Part shown: one piece after another, positions 1-12,700 of the stretch
Layout of the letters: every line of letters begins with the position of its first letter
How positions within the stretch are numbered: the first letter of the stretch is position 1
DNA from: Pegea sp. RAD2-039
Taxonomy: Eukaryota > Chordata > Thaliacea > Salpida > Salpidae
DNA length: 64,000 nt
Direction: 5' to 3'
Assembly (NCBI GenBank): GCA_034620365.1
Contig: JAQGEQ010000158.1
Location: forward strand, 62,001 to 126,000
Notes under the pieces: model-generated
Told to the model about the DNA's origin: nothing
Database searches by the model: none
The model's input: only the letters and a program-made list of their open reading frames with translations
Made by a program: the position numbers and the translations under genes

Positions 1-149
1 CAAATTAATACTTTTTCATTTTTATTGTTAAAAAAGAATTTTTTTCATTTTTTTTTTGTAAATATTTTTCAACATTTTTAAAAATATTTTTGTAAATACT
101 TTTTTGAATTTCATTTTAAATGATTAAAGTATAAATAATTTTCGATGAA

Positions 150-200
150 ACCACACACATAAGGTTATATGCAGCTTATAAATAACATTTAAAAATTCCT
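150..200 (-). pseudogene. Degenerate SL-like module S
   Basis: Minus-strand sequence with ATAACCTTATGTGTGTGG then TTTCATCGAAAATTATT resembles the second half of the modules. It lies at about the expected distance from a good dyad at 242-265. The hairpin is lost. Confidence 0.2.
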
Positions 201-241
201 TTTTCAGTGAAATACCAAATCCAGTATTTATAAATGCAATA

Positions 242-265
242 TTTGGAAGATGCTCTTTTGCATCT
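242..265 (-). promoter_or_regulatory. PSE-like dyad S
   Basis: AGATGCA-AAAG-AGCATCT then TCCAAA on the minus strand; one arm mismatch. Upstream of the degenerate module S. Confidence 0.35.
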
Positions 266-328
266 GTTTATCAACTAAGTATTTTTCATAAGTAAGAAAT
301 ACACAGATTGTATTTTATTTAAAATAAA

Positions 329-993
329 ATTTAGTTAAATCTCATCATCAAATAATCTACATTTATTTCGCCACTGAATATCATGAACTTTGTTCAAGTT
401 GTAAATTAACTCTGAGGAATACAAAAGCTCCTAGTTTAGTGTAAACGATTAATCGTAGTTAAATAAATCGTAATACAGCAACTGTAAACACAAATTTAAC
501 AAATATAAATTGTATATATAATATTTGACCTAATGTTTACTAAAATCAATTTTAACTGTTAAAGAATATATTTTTCTATAGTTAAATCCAAATCTAACTT
601 TGATAATAAGAATAGTGTATGCAGTTTAAATTAAATCTTTAAAATTAGTTAAAAACCCATTGATTTTAACTTTTTGCTTCTATCGTTTACGTTCTCTAGA
701 AAATAGAATATCTTGGCTAATAATAAATATCTAATACTTTGATATTCTCTGGATAAATTACTTTAATGATTTGTATGATTTCTAAGTTTGAAATTCATTT
801 TGAAGATCAAACGAATATAATCTCTGAGTCTTATAGTACTCTCAATTAAAAAAAAAGTCACATGACTTTTGATTTAATTTTTCATCATCAGCACGACTAA
901 TGTTTTTTAATTTTAATCATCAAAGTAGGAATAACTTTAAATCTTAATTAAATAAAACTTGATAAGAAAAATTAAACTAATTTTATTTGTATA
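329..993 (+). repeat. 0.67-kb repeat, copy 1
   Basis: Direct match to 27968-28684, from TTTAGTTAAATCTCATCATC to TTTGTATAATA. Includes the GTCACATGACTTTTGATTTA box at about 857-876. No coding capacity. Confidence 0.8.
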
Positions 994-995
994 AT

Positions 996-1790
996 ATTCC
1001 ACAAATCTCTACCGAAAATAAGCAACTTTCAAATTTATTGCTATTAGTCAAAATATAAATAAATCTGTAAACAAAAATTGATTTATAAAATTTTTAAGAA
1101 AGCTTTTATAGTTATTGATTGCTGACTAACATCCATTAAGAAAGAATTTTTTAACAATTTCTTTTATATTCTAAAATGAAATTTCATAAAACCTGTTTTA
1201 CTGAAGTTTACAATTAAAAGAAAATTACAAATTTTTATCAAGAAGTTAGTTTAAACTAACAAGGGTTTCAAGTGTAATATTTTACGAATATGGATTGATT
1301 GTCCTTTAATTGTAAATTAGCTTTGATTTAATGAAAAATAGAATATGTAAAAATGAATAAGTCTGTTGGTTGTTGTACTAGAAATGTAAACGAGATAGAA
1401 AATTTTATTTTTTTTAAAAAACGAATAATTAAATTTATGTTAAAAAAAAGAAGTTTTTACTAAACAGATTTAACTTTTAATTTTTATAGTGAGTAAACAT
1501 ATATTTGATATAAAATGTTTTATATAAACGTTTACAAAAATACATTGTTTATTAACAAAAATTAATATTAAAATTCGGAAAATAAATTCGTTTAAACTTG
1601 ACCCAACAAACTCTAGATTACGACAAAGTGATAAATAATAAAAAATTACGAAAACCTTAACAAAATATCAATGGTTATTAAAAACATAATTTGGAGTTAA
1701 AATTTTGTTCAACGGAAATTCTATTAGTAAAGAGGTTAATTAACTTGAGTTTCTATTGTATAGAAGAAGTGACGAAAAAAATAATTTCAT
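996..1790 (+). repeat. 0.8-kb repeat, copy 1
   Basis: Direct match to 38471-39255, starting TCCACAAATCTCTACCGAAA. Contains the ACTCTAGATT box at about 1610. The homology switches exactly where the preceding repeat ends. Confidence 0.8.
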
Positions 1791-1795
1791 TTAGT

Positions 1796-2445
1796 TTTGT
1801 TGTAAGGTACTTTAACTTCAAATATAAAAACTTTGCAATCTTTTATGAAAGATTGAGTTTTATTTTACTTTTTACTTCTAATAAACGTTGTTGCAATCTG
1901 AAGTGTATGGGATCAAGTTCAAATGAAACTAATTTTATAATTTATTTATTATTTTATTGATAAGCAATTTGTTGACTAATATTTTTCCAATTAAAAATTT
2001 GATTTGAAAGTTGATAAGAAAATTTATTGTATGTTTACTATTATACAAACCAAAATAGTTTAATTTTTCTTATCAAGATTTATTTGATTTAGATTTAAAT
2101 TTATTTCTACTTCGATGACTAAAATTATAAGTGATCAATCGTTCTGAAGATGAAAATATAAATCAAAAGCCATTTGACTATTTGTTTTAATGAGATTTGT
2201 TTAAACTCAGAAATGATTTTCGTTTGATCTTCAAAATAATTTACAAATCATAAAAATAATTTACAAATCATACAAATAATTTATCCATCAGCTACTAAAG
2301 TATTAGATATTTGTTCTAAGCAAAGATATTTTATTTGCTAGAGAATGCAAACGATAAAAGCAAAAACTTATAGTTAATGAATTTTTAACCATTTTAAAGA
2401 TTTAATTTAAGCTGTTTATGCTATTTATATTATTAAAATTACATT
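1796..2445 (-). repeat. 0.65-kb composite family, copy 1
   Basis: A ~280-bp segment with the CTTGATCCCATACACTTCAG variant box joined to a segment with the CACATGACTTTTGA box and CGTTCTCTAG...AATATCTTGGCT. Same join recurs at 16141, 28290, 43075 and 62535. Confidence 0.65.
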
Positions 2446-4172
2446 TGCTTTTGACTATAAAAAAATATTCTTTAACAGTTCATGTTTATTTTAGTAAACA
2501 TTAGCTCGAATATTATATACAATTTATATTATTTATACTAGCAAACTTAAAAAAAATATTTCAATCTTAATATTACTTTTGCGTTTAGTTACTAAACCAT
2601 AACCTATTGAAAGTTATTACTACTTCAAGTTATGAATAATTGTTTAAGAATATCTTATTTTTCTCATTTATTTTAATTTTGTAAATCACAAAATTGTTCT
2701 ATAGAATATTTCTTTACTTAAAAGACTAAAAATTTGCTACTAAATATTATTATGATGGTAGTTGTTTTATGTATGACGTCATCAAAGATGTTTTCTATTA
2801 TTAGTTACTTTGAATATTTTGAGTACTTTATTAAAGTCAAATATTTCTGAAAGAGTAAAGTTTAATTTGTCAAGATTTGTTAAAAATATCAACAATAAAT
2901 TTATTGAATTATAACAAAGCACTTTTAAAAAAACTAAATTCTAAATGAAGTTTTAAATTAAACTTTAGATTTTAGATTTTATCTTTTAAATCTTTTCGAA
3001 TTTTTACTTAAATTTGATTAGAAATTCAAATTATTTTGACTTTTGCTTCTTATTAAGCCCCTTTTAGTTGGAACTGCTTAATTATTAAACAAAAAGAAAT
3101 GTTATAAAAAGATTTTTATTTCAGTAAATATTTTACAAAAAAACGAAATTGTTTTAAATAATCTATTTTCAATTTTGTATACACAGGACTTTTTTTTTAC
3201 TATTTTATATTTTTTAAACAGAGAAACCTTTCTTCCACGAGATTTTGTTTTTTAAAATCACCTAAAACATAAGGTTCATAGAAGATAGACTTAAATGTCA
3301 TTATAGTGTTTTCGAAAATATTTTAAAGATCAAACAAAAAGAATCCCTTAGTCTTATTGTACTCACAATTTAAAAATACAGGGTCACATGGCTTTTGATT
3401 TAACTTTTCATCTTCAGCACGACTAACTAGTTTTCAATTTAAGCATAAAGTAAAAATAACTTTAATCTAGGCACAAACAGAATGCCATAAAACAATTATT
3501 TATGAACTGATTACAGTGTTAAACTATATTTTGTTTTGTAATAGAAAAATATTGATAACATTTACGCATTAACTGTAAAGTCAAATTTGATTTGAGTATT
3601 ATTTGTCGACAAGAAGTTTTCTATAAAAATTCAAAAAATATATTTATCTTGAACTTGATCCCACAGACTCTACATTTGATATATTAAAGGAAAAGTACAA
3701 TTATCTAATTTTCTTGATAGCATAATTCAACAAGTTTTTTTTTAAATTTTCAGTTGAAACACTTTTCTACAGAAGTTTAATTAGTAAATAAATTGAGTGA
3801 ATTTAGTTTTTATTTTGTAGAAATAAAGAAATAAAGATTATTTACATTAGAAGTTCATTGCATTGTTGTAATCATGCTACCGCTAAAATGCCAGAATGTT
3901 TACAAATAAAATTTTTATTTCAGCAAAATTAGTCAGTTGTTAATAACTAATAAATTGAATAACAAGTTGAAATGATTTATATTCTAAAAAATTTTGGGAT
4001 TATAATTTATAAAAAAGTTTTGGTAAATCGGTAGAATCTTATATTAAATCAATAAACAATTAACCAAAACAATAGCCCAAACCATTACACAAAGATAAAA
4101 GTCTTTGAAGTAAATTATTAGAAGACTTTTAAATTTTTAGATTCTTTTTTTATTGTAAGTAAAATATTATAT

Positions 4173-4185
4173 CCGCTAGGTGGCG
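4173..4185 (+). promoter_or_regulatory. CTCF-core-like motif
   Basis: CCGCTAGGTGGCG, close to the CCNCTAGRTGGCGC core of bilaterian CTCF sites. In the 6.3-kb repeat. Confidence 0.4.
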
Positions 4186-5718
4186 TATAAAATAAAAAAC
4201 ATACAAATATATTTCATTGGATTTTGGACTAGTAATAAAAAGCTAATTTATTGTAAACTGTATAAAGTATTCAAATTCTTAATATCAATTTGTGTTTAAG
4301 TATCAAAAAATACTTGCTGTATTATTTAAAGTTGATATTACACCATATAAATATCAGTTCGTATGTTATAGATACATTTAAACTTAAACATTTGAAAGTT
4401 TTATATTTTTGTAGATTAGCAAATTGCTTTTTATATTTACAACTTAAAATTTAGAGAGTGTTTGTTTTATAAATTTCAGCAAAAAGTTCAATTTTGGTTT
4501 TGAAGTGAAAAAATGAAAATAGTTATTTTACTGATAAACAGATTTAGAACTGGACTAAGAATAATGTTAAAAACAGCAATATTTTTAATAATTATATAAA
4601 TCAATTGATGTTGTTGTTAGACTACAGACGTACCTGTTTGTATACTTTATTCATAATAAAAGTTAATTATTGTGTGGTAACGATTTTACTTAATTTATCA
4701 AAATCTCTCTCTACATATATATATATTAATATATGTGTTAATACTTTTTCCTATTTTTTTAACATCTAATATTTGGAAGAAAAAACTTTAAAAATTATTA
4801 GATTTTATTAACTTTTACTAATTTACATTACACCATACTTGATTTTTTTAAAGAATACGAAAAGAATTAATTATTATACAAAAATTAATTCAGCTATTAA
4901 AAACTGAATTTTAATTAATTCAGAATTAAAATAAATAAGTACATTAAAGAACAGAGAGTTAAATCGTTAAAAATAAAATTTAAAATTAACCAATTATTTC
5001 AAATAACATTGAAGTTTAAATAAAGTATAGTTTTCATAATGAACTGAATTTTTAATGTTATCTGCAAATTTTATGTATTTAAGTAACATGTATATCATTG
5101 TAACACTTTTTTCATTTGGCATTGTCTAAGATTTCAAATGAACTTAAACAACTTGCTTTATTAAAAGCAAAAGAAGTTAGCATGTTTTGATATTACATGC
5201 AGTAATTTTGTAGACCGATTACATTGTACTTTCTTAAAAAATGTTAAGCTTTTCTAGCACCATAAACAACAGACTTTAAACATTTTAAATATTCCGATTT
5301 TAATCTTTCAGTAATATCCTGTTAACAAATACCTTCACAATTTAAATAATTTAGAAACGAATGACCAATTTCAAAACAAATATAATTTGTAAAATAAAGT
5401 ACTCATTAAAAATGCAAAATCGTATTTTTAGTTGCTGAATAGCCAAAAATACTCAATTAAGAAAATAATGAAAAATGAACCCAAAAATATTTAGAAGAAA
5501 TTACAAAGAAAAATTACTAATAGCAAACAGATTTTAACAATTTTAAGCAATCTATAGAAAACGTTCAATCTTGATATTCTTATGAAAAATAATCTTCGTT
5601 TGTGGTAACGATAGATTTTGTGTAGAAAAACTGTTGTTCTTAACAAATTTTGACTTAAATGAATAAATCAATGATTAAAAAGTAAAAGAAAAATGTAACT
5701 AAAAAAAATCTGATAATT

Positions 5719-5742
5719 AGATGCAAAAGTGCATCTTCCAAA
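5719..5742 (+). promoter_or_regulatory. PSE-like dyad A
   Basis: AGATGCA-AAAG-TGCATCT then TCCAAA, perfect 7-bp arms, 71 bp before the module A start. Position matches the proximal element of snRNA/SL RNA promoters. Confidence 0.45.
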
Positions 5743-5789
5743 AGAAATCAATAAAAAGACTCTTACTTCATCAGTTAAACCGGCCTTCT

Positions 5790-5885
5790 CCCTAAGCTTT
5801 ACGGTTATATATTATCTTCATTCAATCTTACGTTTGTGGTATCGGTAAATTTTTCGATGGCTTTATTCAATCAACAATGTTATTG
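5790..5885 (+). ncRNA. Spliced-leader/snRNA-like module A
   Basis: A 96-nt module. The 5' hairpin CCCTAAGCTTTACGG has one mismatch. The leader-like 49-nt segment (5790-5838) ends TTTGTG before GTATCGG at 5839. The Sm-like AAATTTTTCG is at 5847-5856. The 3' stem is weakened because TCAATCAACA replaces CAATCGAT. A dyad lies 71 bp upstream. A and P are direct-repeat partners, 53 kb apart. Function as an RNA gene is inferred from architecture shared by all copies. Confidence 0.42.
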
Positions 5886-6600
5886 AAAATTTCATTTTTA
5901 ACTGAACTTCTATCTTAACGGTTATTTTATTTCCTTATTCTTCTCAAAAAATTGTTTTTTTGTTTTTATTTATTGTTATATAATATTAAGTTTTAATTAA
6001 GACTGAAAATTAAACAGTTTTATAGTGTAAATAGTATTTCATAAAATAGAAATTAATGGTACATTGTTCAGTGTGATTATTTAAAAAACTTTATTATTTT
6101 ACATTTTAAACTGCCAAGTAGCAGTTGAATGAGTTAAAAACAAATTAATTATCATTATTATATTATTAAAAATTATTATTATTATTATAAATTATTTAAA
6201 TATATAAATGATTTATTGAACAAATGTTGCTAATCGAATCAAAATTTTCATTTGTAAAATCCTATTTAAAAATAATATACAAACAGTTTACTAATAACTA
6301 GAGAAAAGTTTTAATAGCGTCAAACTGTTTGAACTAATCCTAAAATGAAAATAAAGAACTGAAATTAGTTAGAAATTTAACTCAAAAAGAGTTTAACAAA
6401 ACTAATTGAGCCTAATTGTTGAGTCTAACCATCAATTTGGTATCAACTGCTTATTGACATCAGCAATTATTAGCAGTCTACAAATGGTAACCTCAACAAA
6501 ACTCTCGATTAAAAATTTAAAAAAGTTGCTAAATACAATTAAAAATTTTAAAAAAGTTTTTATTGCTAATTTTAGTATTTTTTAAAAATAAACCTCTTTT

Positions 6601-6613
6601 GCGCCAAGTAGCG
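6601..6613 (-). promoter_or_regulatory. CTCF-core-like motif variant
   Basis: ACGCTACTTGGCGC on the minus strand, 'ACTTGG' variant of the core. Confidence 0.28.
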
Positions 6614-8228
6614 TAAAATAAAAATGTTGAATAACTATTTTTTTAAATTCATTTCTGCTAAAATATCCAAAATACAAAGTTTTATGATTATGCAGACTGA
6701 TAAATGTGTTTAAAATGTCTGTTTTAAAATTACTAATTTTGCTAAAACATTTTGTTTCGTAAAAATTTGTAAACATTCGGTCATTTTATCAGTTACATGT
6801 TTTTACGTCAAAAAGTAAATGTTCAACATAAATAACTTTTATGTTGCTAATTGTAGCAAATTGAAACTCAAAGTAGTCTTAGTATTTATTAAATAATTTT
6901 CGTTAAAAGTAATTCAAATTCAAACGAATAATAACAGGTTTCTTACACTACAATGGATTTTACAACCTTTTGATTTATTATTAATTGGTTACAATTTAGA
7001 GTTTGTGGGATCAATTTTAAACTAATAAATTTTGGTAAATTTTATATTGTTAAAATTTTATACTAATTTTCTTTGTACCAATATTTAAGTTACAATAAAA
7101 ATTGGTTTTCACCTTTAAGTCAAATTTTCTGTTTAAGCATTATTTGTCAACAAATAACTTAATATTAAAATTAAAAAAATATCGTACTATAGATTGATCC
7201 TACAAACTCTAGATGGCAACATAGAAAACAACGTTTATAAATAATAAAAAAGTATATCTTTCAAACCTTTCTTCCTGATAACAAATCGTTTACATAATTT
7301 TGAGTTGAAATACTTTTCAACGAAACTTCATTCAGTGAATCAGTAGAAAATTTTAAGTTTATATTTTTTTAAAAATGACAAAACACTTGATTAGTTTAAA
7401 GTTTTTTCCTTTTCATATCGTTTAATCAAAATCATTATATTTCTTTAACAAGCTCCATTTACCAAACACTTTAATATCTTCAGCATTCATTCTTTACAAT
7501 AAGATTTGACTTATATGATGGTATCGTGAGATAACACATATATTGATATAAAAACATCTTCTGATCAAAAGATTAAGAAAATTAAAAGTCATTAAGGAAC
7601 TAATTTTATGTTTTTGATGTAATTGGAAGAATATTTTGATTATTTTTGACCGACACGCAGTAGTTTTAATGTAGTTCACAGATTTTTGATCTATTTATTA
7701 TCATAGAGAGATTTAAGAGTTGTTGAAATTATAACTCGCATTTTCAATTTTTCATTTTTAATTCAAAGAAAAGATTTATGATGAAACAGTCTTTAAAAAC
7801 GTCAAATTAAGATTTTAGTTGTTTCTTACTGATCATGAAAAATTTAAAACAAATTGTTTGTATAAAAATTGTTTAGATAGCATAAAATACTCAATGAAGA
7901 AAGTAAGGAATTTAATATATGATGAATCCTAATATATTTAAAAGAAATTAAAAAGAAAATTACTAACAGCAAACAAAATTTAAAAACCTTCGAGCAATTT
8001 AGAGAAAACGCTCAATCCTGATGTTTTTATGAAAAAAAATATTAGTTTGTTCGATAGATTTTGGGCATAAAAAAACGGTTGTTTGTTAAACAATATTGAC
8101 TTAAATGCATAAAAAAAAAATAAAAGAAAACTTAAGTTATACTTTTTTACAAGGAATTTGTAAAAATCAAACAATCTCAAAAAAACACAAAATCTTATTT
8201 TATCTTGGAAAAAACTTACTTGATAATC

Positions 8229-8252
8229 AGATGCAATAATGCATCTTCCAAA
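8229..8252 (+). promoter_or_regulatory. PSE-like dyad B
   Basis: AGATGCA-ATAA-TGCATCT then TCCAAA. Arms perfect, centre changed. 69 bp before module B. Confidence 0.45.
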
Positions 8253-8297
8253 TTAATATTTTAAAGTCAAATTACGAGATAAAACGATTTCATTTCT

Positions 8298-8393
8298 CTG
8301 TAAGCTTTACGGTTATGTACTATCTTCATTTAATCTTAGGTTTGTGGTATCGCTAAATTTATCGATTGCTGTAATCAATCGATAAAGTTATTG
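8298..8393 (+). ncRNA. Spliced-leader/snRNA-like module B
   Basis: A 96-nt module. The 5' hairpin CTGTAAGCTTTACGG pairs throughout if one G-U is allowed. The donor-like GT follows TTTGTG at 8347. The Sm-like site varies to AAATTTATCG. The 3' stem is a perfect 8 bp, ATCGATTG (8361-8368) with CAATCGAT (8376-8383). Around the donor, TTAG and CTAA replace the usual TTAC and GTAA, a reciprocal change that keeps a short stem. Confidence 0.48.
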
Positions 8394-8635
8394 TTCATAT
8401 TATTTTTATAACGATACTATTAGTTCAAATTAAATTTAAGTATCATTAAACTGAGCTTCCATCAAATACAGTTATTTTATTTCTTGGTTCAACTCAATAA
8501 TTAAGTATTTTATAAATTGAAAATTAATAGTACATTGGTTACTAGGACTAATTAAAATCTTTATTGTTTTAGATAATGTAAACAAATCAGCAAAAAAAGA
8601 TAAACCTACAAAAAACAAGTCGACTATTTCCTTTT

Positions 8636-8649
8636 CCGTTACTTGGCGC
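8636..8649 (+). promoter_or_regulatory. CTCF-core-like motif variant
   Basis: CCGTTACTTGGCGC followed by TAGACGG, variant shared with 34974, 42031 and 62053. Confidence 0.28.
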
Positions 8650-9558
8650 TAGACGGTTTGTTTTCAAAAAAATCACTTACAAAAATACATCATTTATTAT
8701 AATTATAATATTTTTTTGGTATTACTTTAAGTTTAAAGAAAATATTATATAACATATTTAGACATTTTTGTTTTTTTAGGAATCTGGAAAAGTTTAGTAA
8801 GTTATATAGTTTCTATTCTTAAAAATTAATTTTAATTTTTGTAAATAGAAATATCAACGGCAAAAAATTACAATATAGAAAACTTTAGAAACAAAATAAA
8901 ATTATTTGATATTTCATCTCATGATAGAAAATTTGTAAACTTTTTGATATTTGTCAAATGCAATAAACTATGGACAAAAGAGGAATTGCCGAGCTGATAT
9001 AAATGATTTCGAATAAATGATAATAAAAAGCAAAATACTAGTTTTGTTAAATGAAAAGTTTTCAATTAGTAAAAAATCTGTCATATTACCAATAACATGT
9101 TTACAAACATATTTTGTGATGAATAATAACTCAAGTTATTAAACTTATTTATTATTTTTAGTTTCATTGTAAAGTACTTTAAGTCCAAATTTGAAAACTT
9201 TGCAATCCTTTACGAAAGATTGAGTTTATTTTACTTTTCATTTCTTATAAACGTTGTTGCAATCTGAAGTTTTTGGGATCAAGTTCAAATGAAATTAATT
9301 TTATAATTTTATTGATAAGCATTTTGTTGACAAATATTGTTTTTTATTTTCTAAAACAATACAGTTTTTAAATAACCACATTGACCAATGTACTATTTAT
9401 TTTACATTTTTTAAATACTATTTACACTCTACAACATTCAGTTTAAATTAAAATTTAATATTATATAACGATAATTACAAATAACAAAATTATTCATTGA
9501 GAGGAATAAAGAAATAAAATATCCGTTAAGATAGAAGTTAAGCTAAAAATGATATTAT

Positions 9559-9654
9559 CAATAACATTATCGATTGAATAAAGCAATCGAAAAATTTACA
9601 GATACCACAAATATAAGATTGAATGAAGATAATATAAGACTGTAAAGCTTACGG
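9559..9654 (-). ncRNA. Spliced-leader/snRNA-like module C
   Basis: Minus-strand copy. Leader-like segment 9654 down to 9606, then GTATCTG. Hairpin CCGTAAGCTTTACAG has one mismatch. AAATTTTTCG is intact. The 3' stem TCGATTG/CAATCGA is a perfect 7 bp (9570-9590). The dyad lies 68 bp upstream on the same strand. Confidence 0.45.
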
Positions 9655-9698
9655 GGAAGTTGAAACGTTTATCCACTTGATCTCCGTCTACCTGTTTA

Positions 9699-9722
9699 TT
9701 TGGAAGATGCACGTTTGCATCT
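9699..9722 (-). promoter_or_regulatory. PSE-like dyad C
   Basis: Minus strand AGATGCA-AACG-TGCATCT then TCCAAA, 68 bp before module C. Confidence 0.45.
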
Positions 9723-9760
9723 GATTATCAAATATTGTAATTTTCTTTTAATTAATTTTT

Positions 9761-12700
9761 TGATTGCTTGATATTTACATCTTCCTTGTAGAAGTGTGAT
9801 TTAAATATTCAAATATTTTTAGTTTTTCAGATATGAAATAAAAATGGTTCATAACTTATTTTGTAAGGTGCGCACAACAACAAATATTTTATCCTTCAAT
9901 AGTCTTCTGTTAAATTATCTTACAGATTATTATAATTTGTAGAATGGTTCATGTTTACTTTTTCAGGTTACTTTTCACCAAAAACTTGAAATACTTTTAT
10001 CTAAATTCTTTAAAGCATTAGAATAAGGGCTATAGAACGCTAAATGGTTCCTTGTAAGATCAGCAATTAAAAATGATAATCTAATTTAAAGTTTTAGTTT
10101 TTCCTCAAAATTCTTATTTCGAAATAAAAATATTTTTCATTAAATTATTAACTATAAGATAACTGTCAATGTTAATAATTTAAAAGAAATTGATAGTTGA
10201 TATTAGTATAAAATTTACTATTTTTAAATCAGTTTGTTAACTTTAAATAATTAAAACGTTCACAATTTTATAAACGAAAATACTTTTTGATATTTCATCT
10301 AATGAACAAAAATTTTGAAATTTCTTGATATTTGTCGATTGATTTGAACTTTTAAGAAGATTAAAAAGAGATTTGTCGAACTGATACTGATTGATTTACG
10401 TTAAATAATATAAAACAAAAAATATATATTTTGCTGATTAATTTTGTTTTTTAATCTAAAGTATAAGTAGAAATACTAATTTTGTTGAAAAAAAACTTTT
10501 GTATTTCTAAACATTCTAGCACGTTGTCAGTAACTATATGCTTACAAGAACTTTGAAAAATATTTTTTTTTGTTATTTGTTGTAGATAATAGAAAGTCAA
10601 GTTATTCTACTTAATTATAATTTCGTTGAAAAGTAATTCAACCCCAAATACCAAAATCATATTAACACGTTTATTGCGCCCAGTTTTAGTGTACTTTTCA
10701 TTATTGATAAACTTTTCTGAAATCTAGTGTTTGTGGGATCAAGTTCAAACGATTAAATTTTTCTAGTTTCAATAATAAACTTCTTGTGGACAGATAATGC
10801 TGAAATATAAAAAATCGATTTTAAAGTTGATAAGAAAAATTATAAAAGTATAAACATAAACAAAAAAAGAAAAATTATAAACAAAATTATTTCAAAGATA
10901 ATAAAAAAAAAAATAATAATAATAAGAAGTTGATAAATTTTTAAAGATTAATTTCAATAATATATATATTAAAATCTCAAAGATCAATGTATTTTTAGGA
11001 AATCTGAAAATTTTTGTCTTTTTGTTATATAAAAAACTTGATATTAATTAGATATAAAAGTACATCTTTCATATAATAAACCAGAAATTGGTGAAATATT
11101 TTCCAGATCATAACTATCTATGGTTTTAAAAAAGTAATAAATTACCTAAAGTCGCAATTTCTTCAAATATTAACTATGCTGTACTTTATTGTTATTGTCG
11201 TTGAAAATACTATTTTTCTAATGTTATTATTAGTTCAATTTACTTCACAGTATAAGTTAATTGGAAATTCTGGTTTTTCATTTCAACAAAAAATAAAATT
11301 TTTCAATGGAATTAAAAAAGAAGTAATATAAAAAACTATTACATTGTAATTATAAAAACAACGATTTATATTTATATTTTTATGTTTAATTTAAATGTTT
11401 ATTACGATGGAATAAGTTTTTCTCAAATTATCAAAACTTCTCAATAACATAAAATCTAAAATTTATAAATAATATTTTTGCTTGATTTTGTTATTTGATT
11501 TATAACAACTGAATATTTCTTTAATTAATCTATCTTACTTCTGTAAAAACTTAAATATAATTTTATTTATAAACTTTATATTTACCAGATTATACTAGGG
11601 ATTTCTTTGATAAGATGTTTGAAAGTCTTTTTTATTATAAACAGCAAATAATTTAATTTTTTGGTGATGACTTGTTATAACTATTTGCAATTATGAATGT
11701 CATATACAGATTCAAACAGACAATAGTTTATCATTAAACATTTTTGGTGTGAAAAATTTGTAATTTAATAATATATATTCAACGATAAATTTTCTTGTCA
11801 ATCAAAAGCACACTTTCATCAAGGTCGGAAAATTTTCATCAAAATAAAAAAAGTTGTTTTTTAATTTTCTATTATTTTTTAAAACATTAGATGCTAATTA
11901 TTGATGAATCTAAAAAGATTTTTATTCTTCATTTCAAGTTTAAAATTAAATTTAAAAAATAATCGTCAATTAATTCTTAATAAAATATTTGAAGTTTAAA
12001 GCCTTTTAATAATTTCTTCATCATCAGCAAAATATTCATATATTTATCATCCGCCAAACTACCAAATTTTCAATCAATTTAAAACAAATTATTTTCTAAT
12101 AAAAGACTATTTTTTAAATCTCTAAAAGGCTTTTAACTGCACTAAACTAGTTAGAGGACTAAAATAAATTTATCCAACTAATATTAAATGGTTTCGAATA
12201 AAAAATATCAAAAAAATTTATAAAGTACGAATTTTGTTGCTTAATTTCTTTTAAACTGAATTAAAAGTAAAAATGTTTTTGAAAGAAAAGTGTTTATTTG
12301 TAAACATTCTGTCATATTATCAGAAACATATTTACAATAATTAAATGAACTTTTGACGAATTAAAAAATTTTATTTTATTATATATACTTCACTATTTGT
12401 ATCTCATCATTTGCATATATAGGAAATTCAAGCAATTCTTGTTATTTAAAAATTGAAATTTGTTGAAAATTCATTCAACTTCAAATTTGTAATTCAACAG
12501 ATGGAACCAGATTTCAAACTCGAATTTCGTTGTTCAAAGTTTCATCGTTTATAATTTTGTTGCAGTTTAGCGTTTCTGGGACCAAATTTAAATAAATCAA
12601 TTTATGTATTTTTAATAACAAATCTTTTGTTGAAAATTTATGTCAGTAGTCATCATTTGGAATGTTTAAGTCTTATTTTATCCTATCTTCTTTTAGTATT

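Larger units (their letters stand above)
3001..9340 (+). repeat. 6.3-kb dispersed repeat, copy 1
   Basis: Colinear with 56429-62715 (offset about 53.4 kb) with scattered substitutions and small indels. Contains modules A and B and CTCF-like motifs at 4173, 6601 and 8636. No coding capacity seen. Homology breaks within ...GTTGACAAATATT at the right end, after which 9350-9760 is an inverted copy of 5720-6110. Confidence 0.85.
9350..9760 (-). repeat. Inverted copy of 5720-6110
   Basis: Carries module C with its dyad. Matches 32500-32890 in the same orientation. Joined directly to the end of the 6.3-kb repeat. Confidence 0.7.

Noticed and set aside
1691-1960. 89-residue plus-strand frame
   Set aside because: Starts at TTG, spans the junction of two repeat families and has no protein-like composition.
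5719-5742. Dyad as a helitron 3' hairpin or an inverted-repeat transposon end
   Set aside because: No CTRR terminus follows, the dyad is always internal to longer homology, and its distance to the module is constant.
5790-5885. Modules as self-cleaving hammerhead ribozymes
   Set aside because: The required CTGATGA...GAAA core is absent; the hairpins fit SL/snRNA anatomy better.
6582-6776. 64-67-residue frame starting MFTNFYETKCFSKISN, present at 6582-6776 (-), 31831-32034 (+) and 59976-60179 (-)
   Set aside because: It has an ATG and recurs, but only because the 6.3-kb repeat recurs. One copy is out of frame for several codons and then restored, the frame overlaps the non-coding boxes and CTCF-like motif, and the composition is that of random AT-rich DNA.
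7494-7679. 61-residue frame shared by 7494-7679 (-), 30936-31121 (+) and 60900-61085 (-)
   Set aside because: There is no ATG start (first codon GTG), it is broken in the related copies at 24.7 and 40.9 kb, and its conservation equals that of the surrounding repeat.
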